From assembly GCF_036320965.1 (NCBI RefSeq), contig NC_092235.1, forward strand, positions 10,024,651-10,088,650: 64,000 bases of DNA, given 5' to 3'. Shown piece by piece: positions 58,640 to 64,000 of the stretch. The position numbers were made by a program, and so were the translations under genes. The stretch's first letter is position 1. Each line of letters opens with the position of its first letter. The DNA comes from Panulirus ornatus. Lineage: Eukaryota; Arthropoda; Malacostraca; Decapoda; Palinuridae. The notes beneath the pieces are model-generated. The model did not search any database, was not told the origin of the DNA, and saw nothing but the letters and a program-made list of their open reading frames with translations.

Positions 58640-60070
58640 ACCAGTTATACTAGGGTTTAAGAAACGAGCGATTGAAGGTGTTGGCGCTGAATGTGAATGG
58701 GATGACTGGTGAGAGTAAAAGGAGGGAGATTGTGGTGAGGTTTAAAAGTAGTAGCATAGATTTGCTGGGGATTAGGGAAACCTATATCCTTGGGCAGGAT
58801 GTGTGGGGTGAAAATGGAAATGATGAATGCAAGTTATGGAAGGGCATGGAAGAAGGTGGAGTATGAACAGGAAGAGCAAAAATCATCAGGGAAGAGAAAA
58901 AGAAAGATGTGCAATTCTGCTATCAACAAGAGTATGGGAAGGTGTTACAGAGCATGGATGGAAAGACTCAAGAACAGCATGGGTAAAAGGAAAGATTGGG
59001 ATTGTGAAGTCTGCATGGGTATGTGGAATATGAAGACTGTATAAGGTAAGGATGAAATGAAGCTTTTCTGGAGAAATATGAATGACTGCATAAACAATTC
59101 TGAGAATGAGAGAAGCGTGGTCATATTGGATGATATGAACGCGATAGTGTGATGTGATGAAATTGGTGAGATAGTTGGGAAATGGGGAGCTCCTGGAGTA
59201 AATGAGAATGGAAGCTATCTTGTGGATATTAGTGCTGAAAGGGGCTTATTCCTTGCAAACATCTTTTTCAGCACAAGATGATCCACAAATACACATGGAT
59301 GAAGAATGATGGAAGTGATAAACAAAAGCTCTGACTGACAGTGTGGTAGTAGATGAAAGATTGAGAAAGGCAGTGCTGGATGCTAGAATTGCTAGAGGAT
59401 TCTTAGGAGACTCCGACCATTTTGCAGTTCTTGTGGGGATGAGCATCAGGGAGAGGTAGAGTTATGGTGAAAGGAAGAACGGAGAGGTGAAAGTGTTGGC
59501 AAGTAAGAAAATTAATCAAGAAAAATACAGGGAGGAGTATGAAAGGAAGGTAACTGAAAGCTTAGATGGAAGTGCACTGCGTGAATGAAGTGTATAGAAT
59601 GTTTGGAGAAATACTAGTAAAGGTTGTAGAATCTGTAGTTGAATACAAGGTAGTGAGATACAGGAATAAAAAGGGCAATGCATGGTGGACAAAAGATATC
59701 AGAAATGCTGTGGGATAAAAGAAAAAGTCATATGGTAGATTGCTTGACTGGAATGTACCAGTGGAAGTTCAGCAATGGAGGATGAAAGAATACAAAATGT
59801 ATAAGCAGAATGCTAAAAAGCTGATAGAGGAAAGAAAAGAAAGAGTAGATGAAGATTCTGGAAGGAAGTTAAGTGCAAAGTTTCTAGATAATAAGAAACT
59901 ATACTGGAAGGAGATGAAATAGGAAAGAAGTGGATGTAAGAGCGGAAATGTTGATGTGAGAAATAAGGAAGGGGAGTTGCTGAATCATAAGGAGGAACTG
60001 AAAGAAAGACAGAGAGAGTATTTTGAAAAATTGATGAATGTGGGAGAAGGGAAGGCAGTAGGTGTTACAT
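58640..60070 (+). pseudogene. Second RTE-like family, endonuclease and linker fossil
   Basis: 58672-58866 reads LKVLALNVNGMTGESKR and LLGIRETYILG, a typical AP-endonuclease start (ALNVNG with catalytic N, RETY where SETK stands in LINE-1). After a frameshift, 58827-59033 gives an AILLSTRVWEGVTEHG block and GKIGIVKSAWV. The SDHFAVLVGMSIR block near 59417-59452 holds the SDH motif. The linker around 59740-59922 (DNKKLYWKEMK) and a REYFEKLMNVGEG block near 60015-60060 follow, then the assembly gap. Several stops and shifts make it inactive. The family resembles RTE-like elements that I recall as common in crab genomes. Confidence 0.62.
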
Positions 60071-60170
60071 NNNNNNNNNNNNNNNNNNNNNNNNNNNNNN
60101 NNNNNNNNNNNNNNNNNNNNNNNNNNNNNNNNNNNNNNNNNNNNNNNNNNNNNNNNNNNNNNNNNNNNNN
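60071..60170. other. Assembly gap (100 N)
   Basis: Exactly 100 N, the conventional placeholder for a gap of unknown size. The second-family LINE on the left and the minus-strand LINE-1 on the right are therefore not proven to be adjacent. Confidence 0.99.
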
Positions 60171-60376
60171 CCTTCACTGCAGTTCCCATTTGCTCCCTTG
60201 TCTTACGCACTTTATTTACCTCCTTCCAGAACATCTTTTTATTCTCCCTAAAATTTAATGATACTCTCTCACCCCAACTCTCATTTGCCCTTTTTTTCAC
60301 CTCTTGCACCTTTCTCTTGACCTCCTGTCTCTTTCTTTATACATCTCCCACTCAATTGCATTTTTTCCCTGCAAAC

Positions 60377-60378
<2 letters not shown>
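60171..60378 (-). mobile_element. LINE-1 linker fragment (T1)
   Basis: Antisense sequence encoding QEVKKRANESWGERVSLNF and FWKEVNKVRKTREQMG, open up to the gap, with one frame change near 60330. It ends abruptly at CTGCAAA before TA repeats. Confidence 0.85.
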
Positions 60379-60379
<1 letters not shown>

Positions 60380-60418
<39 letters not shown>

Positions 60419-60432
60419 TTTTTTTTTTTTTT
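60380..60432. repeat. (TA)n and T-run
   Basis: About 38 bp of TA, then about 15 T leading into a LINE-1 3' terminus on the minus strand. Confidence 0.95.
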
Positions 60433-60550
60433 CTGTCTCCCGCGTTTGCGAGGTAGCGCAAGGAAACAGACGAAAGAAATGGCCCAACCCACCCCCATAC
60501 ATATGCCTTGATTCAATCCAATGACAGCACGTCAACCCCGGTATACCACA
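60433..60550 (-). mobile_element. LINE-1 3'-end fragment (T2) with internal 3'-UTR deletion
   Basis: Antisense terminus CTGTCTCCCGCGTTTGCGAGG, then the ATACATATG/CCTTGATTC join that removes most of the short 3' UTR, then the last codons (VYRG*). E1 has the same deletion at 23197-23203. Confidence 0.82.
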
Positions 60551-60661
60551 TATGCATATATATATATATGCATGTATATATGCATATATATATATGCATA
60601 TATGTATATATATATATATATGCATATATATATATTTTTTTTTTTTTTTTTTTTATACTTT
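60551..60661. repeat. TGCATATA-type repeat, T-run and LINE tail stub
   Basis: About 80 bp of TA interspersed with TGCATA, then about 18 T and ATACTTTGTC, the first bases of an antisense LINE-1 terminus cut off at the start of U. Confidence 0.88.
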
Positions 60662-61679
60662 GTCTGTTGTGGATGAGAGAGCTTGGGAAGTGAGTCAGTT
60701 GTTGTTCGTTGATGATACAGCGCTGGTGGCTGATTCATGTGAGAAACTGCAGAAGCTGGTGACTGAGTTTGGTAAAGTGTGTGAAAGAAGAAAGTTAAGA
60801 GTAAATGTGAATAAGAGCAAGGTTATTAGGTACAGTAGGGTTGAGGGTCAAGTCAATTGGGAGGTGAGTTTGAATGGAGAAAAACTGGAGGAAGTGAAGT
60901 GTTTTAGATATCTGGGAGTGGATCTGGCAGCGGATGGAACCATGGAAGCGGAAGTGGATCATAGGGTGGGGGAGGGGGCGAAAATTCTGGGGGCCTTGAA
61001 GAATGTGTGGAAGTCGAGAACATTATCTCGGAAAGCAAAAATGGGTATGTTTGAAGGAATAGTGGTTCCAACAATGTTGTATGGTTGCGAGGCGTGGGCT
61101 ATGGATAGAGTTGTGCGCAGGAGGATGGATGTGCTGGAAATGAGATGTTTGAGGACAATGTGTGGTGTGAGGTGGTTTGATCGAGTAAGTAACGTAAGGG
61201 TAAGAGAGATGTGTGGAAATAAAAAGAGCGTGGTTGAGAGAGCAGAAGAGGGTGTTTTGAAATGGTTTGGGCACATGGAGAGAATGAGTGAGGAAAGATT
61301 GACCAAGAGGATATATGTGTCGGAGGTGGAGGGAACAAGGAGAAGAGGGAGACCAAATTGGAGGTGGAAAGATGGAGTGAAAAAGATTTTGTGTGATCGG
61401 GGCCTGAACATGCAGGAGGGTGAAAGGAGGGCAAGGAATAGAGTGAATTGGAGCGATGTGGTATACCGGGGTTGACGTGCTGTCAGTGGATTGAATCAGG
61501 GCATGTGAAGCGTCTGGGGTAAGCCATGGAAAGCTGTGTAGGTATGTATATTTGCGTGTGTGGACGTATGTATATACATGTGTATGGGGGGAGTTGGTCC
61601 ATTTCTTTCGTCTGTTTCCTTGCGCTACCTCGCAAACGCGGGAGACAGCGACAAAGTATAATAAAAATAAAAATAATAT

Positions 61680-61682
<3 letters not shown>
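60662..61682 (+). mobile_element. LINE-1 U, short 3'-UTR subfamily, 5'-truncated but open
   Basis: Starts at the SVVDERAWEVSQLLF position. The frame is open from there to VYRG* at 61473-61475, with FVDDT in place of FADDT. The [25 protein letters not shown] and [10 protein letters not shown] blocks are intact. The short 3' UTR ends GCGACAAAGTATAATAAAAATAA. Apart from the FADD change it is nearly identical to the C-terminal third of the intact copy J, so it is young. Confidence 0.92.

Positions 61683-61725
<43 letters not shown>
61683..61725. repeat. (TA)n microsatellite
   Basis: About 42 bp of TA at the tail of LINE-1 U. Confidence 0.95.
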
Positions 61726-61728
<3 letters not shown>

Positions 61729-61915
61729 TGTGTGTATATATATATATATCTGTGTGTGTATATAGATGTATACGTTGAGATGTATATGTATGTATATTTG
61801 TGGGTGTGAACTTGTATGTATATACATGTGTATGTGATTGGGTTGGGCCATTCTTTCGTCTGTTTCCTTGCGCTACCTCGCTAACGCGGGAGACAGCGAT
61901 AAAGCAAAATAGATA
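61726..61915 (+). mobile_element. LINE-1 long 3'-UTR terminal fragment
   Basis: TGTCTGTGTGTATATA through GCTACCTCGCTAACGCGGGAGACAGCGATAAAGC, the last ~190 bp of a long-UTR copy. It probably belonged to an element into which U inserted, or is an independent truncated copy. Confidence 0.8.
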
Positions 61916-61924
61916 GATAAATAT

Positions 61925-63191
61925 GTATTGGAAATAGCAAGTGTTTTCAGAGCAGCTGAGTGAGTTTGTTAGTAGTTTTGATGCACAAGACCGGGTTATT
62001 GTGATGGGTGATTTGAATGCAAAGGTGAGTATTGTGGCAGTTGAGGGAATAATTGGTGTACATGGGTTGTTCAGTGTTGTAAATGGTAATGGTGAAGGGC
62101 TTGTAGATTCATTTGCTGAAAAAGGACTGATGATTGGGAATACCTGGTTTAAAAAGAGAGATATACATAAGTATACGTATGTAAGTAGGAGAGATGGCCA
62201 GAGAGCGTTATTGGATTACGTGTTAATTGATAGGTGCATGAAAGAGAGTTTTGGATGTTAACGTGCTGAGAGGTGCATGTGGAGGGATTTCTGATCATTA
62301 TCTTGTGGAGGCGAAGGTGAAGATTTGTAGAGGTTTTCAGAAAAGAAGAGAGAATGTTGGGATGAAGAGAGTGGTGAGAATAAGTGAGCTTGGGAAGGAG
62401 ACTTGTGTAAGGAAGTACTAAGAGAGACTGAGTACAGAATGGAAAAAGGTGAGAACAAAGGATTCAAAGGGGTTGGGGAGGAATGGGATGTATTTAGAGA
62501 AGTAGTGATGGCTGGTGCAAAAGATGCTTGTGGCATGAGAAGTGTGGGAGGTGGGCAGATTAGAAAGGGTAGTGAGTGGTGGGATGAAGAAGTAAGATTA
62601 TTAGTGAAAGAGAAGAGAGAGGCTTTTGGACGATTTTTGCAGGGAAATAATGCAAATGACTGGGCGAGGTATAAAATAAAGAGGCAGGAGGTCAAGAGAA
62701 AGGTGCAAGAGGCAGAAAAGAGGGGAAATGAGAGTTGGGTGAGAGAGTACCATTAAATTTTGGGGAGAATGAAAAGATGTTTTGGAAGGAGGTAGATAAA
62801 GTGCGTAGGACAAGGGAATAAATGGGAATATTGGTGAAGGGGGCTAATGGTGAGGTGATAACAAGGAGTGGTGATGTGAGGAGATGGAGTGATTATTTTG
62901 AAGGTTTGTTGAATGTGTTTGATGATAGAGTGGCAGATATAGGGTGTATTGGTCGAGGTGGTGTGCAAAGTGAGAGGGTTAGGGAAAATGATTTGGGAAA
63001 CAGAGAAGAGGTAATAAAAGCTTTGCGAGAGATGAAAGCCGGCAAGGCAGTGGGTTTGGATGGCATTGCAGTGGAATTTATTAAAAAAGGGGTTAACTGT
63101 GTTCTTCACTGGCTGGTAAGGTTATTTGATGTATGTATGACTTATGGTGAGGTGCCTGAGCACTGGCGGAATGCTTGCATAGTGCCATTGT
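61925..63191 (+). mobile_element. LINE-1 W, both ends missing
   Basis: Begins in the endonuclease (QVFSEQLSEFVSS). GDLNAK and LLDYVLIDR are open at 61941-62261. A frameshift near 62250 removes part of the block before SDHYLVEAK (here ISDHYLV, about 62288). The linker at 62403-62756 and RT start at 62822-63193 include [16 protein letters not shown] and ACIVPL. It stops in mid-RT at 63191, where the satellite begins, so the 3' half is absent. Confidence 0.9.
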
Positions 63192-64000
63192 GAGAGCATC
63201 CTTTCTGTGAAGCAGAGAGCATCCTTTATGTGAAGCAGAGAGCATCCTTTATGTGAAGCAGAGAGCATCCTTTATGTGAAGCAGAGAGCATCCTTTATGT
63301 GTAGCAGAGAGCATCCTTTATGTGAAGCAGAGAGCATCCTTTATGTGAAGCAGAGAGCATCCTTTATGTGAAGCAGAGAGCATCCTTTATGTGAAGCAGA
63401 GAGCATCCTTTATGTGAAGCAGAGAGCTTCCTTTATGTGTAGCAGAGAGCATCCTTTATGTGTAGCAGAGAGCATCCTTTATGTGAAGCAGAGAGCATCC
63501 TTTATGTGTAGCAGAGAGCATCCTTTATGTGAAGCAGAGTACATCCTTTATGTGTAGCAGAGAGCATCCTTTATGTGTAGCAGAGAGCATCCTTTATGTG
63601 AAGCAGAGAGCATCCTTTATGTGAAGCAGAGAGCATCCTTTATGTGAAGCAGAGAGCATCCTTTATGTGAAGCAGAGAGCATCCTTTATGTGTAACAGAG
63701 AGCATACTTTATGTGTAGCAGAGAGCATCCTTTATGTGTAGCAGAGAGCATCCTTTATGTGAAGCAGAGAGCAACCTTTATGTGAAGCAGAGAGCATCCT
63801 TTATGTGTAGCAGAGAGCATCCTTTATGTGAAGCAGAGAGCATCCTTTATGTGTAGCAGAGAGCATCCTTTATGTGAAGCAGAGAGCATCCTTCATGTGA
63901 AGCAGAGAGCATCCTTTATGTGAAGCAGAGAGCATCCTTTCTGTGAAGCAGAGAGCATCCTTTATGTGTAGCAGAGAGCATTCTTTATGTGAAGCAGAGA
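63192..64000. repeat. 23-bp satellite, ~35 units, continues past the window
   Basis: Unit AGAGCATCCTTTATGTGAAGCAG (consensus; read as AGAGCATCCTTT plus ATGTGAAGCAG) repeats head-to-tail about 35 times. The main variation is GTGAAGC versus GTGTAGC; I count roughly 23 A-type and 12 T-type units in irregular order, plus rare substitutions (CTTTCTG, GCTTCC, GTAACAG). A period of 23 is not a multiple of three and the unit contains TGA, so it is non-coding. There are no unique spacers, so it is not CRISPR-like. Confidence 0.97.

Noticed and set aside
63192..64000. CRISPR array
   Set aside because: Repeats are contiguous with no unique spacers, in a eukaryotic context. It is a satellite.

Overview
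This is eukaryotic DNA, most likely from an arthropod and probably a decapod crustacean. The one recognisable host gene piece is a minus-strand exon at 51667-51845. It reads like the cytoplasmic tail of an arthropod Dscam and has good splice signals. The rest is AT-rich, full of long TA microsatellites, and dominated by one non-LTR retrotransposon family. The taxonomic call is inference. I see no bacterial features, operons, tRNA or rRNA genes, or CRISPR arrays.

By my tally about two thirds of the window is copies of one RTE-like LINE (called LINE-1 here; unrelated to mammalian L1). It has a single ORF: an AP-type endonuclease, a basic linker, a reverse transcriptase and a short C-terminal tail. 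There is no RNase H and no zinc knuckle. One copy (34885-38092, minus) keeps an uninterrupted 998-codon ORF with every catalytic motif I can check, so it is a candidate recently active element. The others are 5'-truncated, inverted, nested or decayed.

Layout: 280-3496 is a LINE-1 copy with a perfect 12-bp target-site duplication. 3510-13130 is older sequence with decayed copies of several other LINE types, a 187-bp direct duplication, a 57-bp triplet repeat and one young truncated LINE-1. 13158-28007 is a dense LINE-1 cluster. It contains a nested copy, a 2076-bp tandem duplication explained by unequal crossing-over, and two tandem copies of an insertion with a twin-priming-like inversion. 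28008-29183 holds a LINE tail, an inverted pair of a LINE-derived SINE, and a Penelope-like remnant with a hammerhead ribozyme motif on the minus strand. 29194-45805 holds six large LINE-1 copies, two tail-to-tail and two head-to-head, plus a possible host terminal exon at 30489-30773. 45825-55424 contains three minus-strand copies flanking the Dscam exon. 55520-60070 has a LINE in a short tandem repeat, then a second RTE-like family carrying a nested hAT-like element. A 100-N assembly gap follows at 60071-60170. After more LINE-1 fragments, a 23-bp satellite starts at 63192 and runs off the end.

The genes do not form a pathway. The shared theme is retrotransposition: the LINE-1 protein acts on its own RNA. 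The SINE shares both ends with LINE-1 and could borrow that machinery. Recombination between copies then reshaped the locus, which appears to lie in an intron of Dscam.
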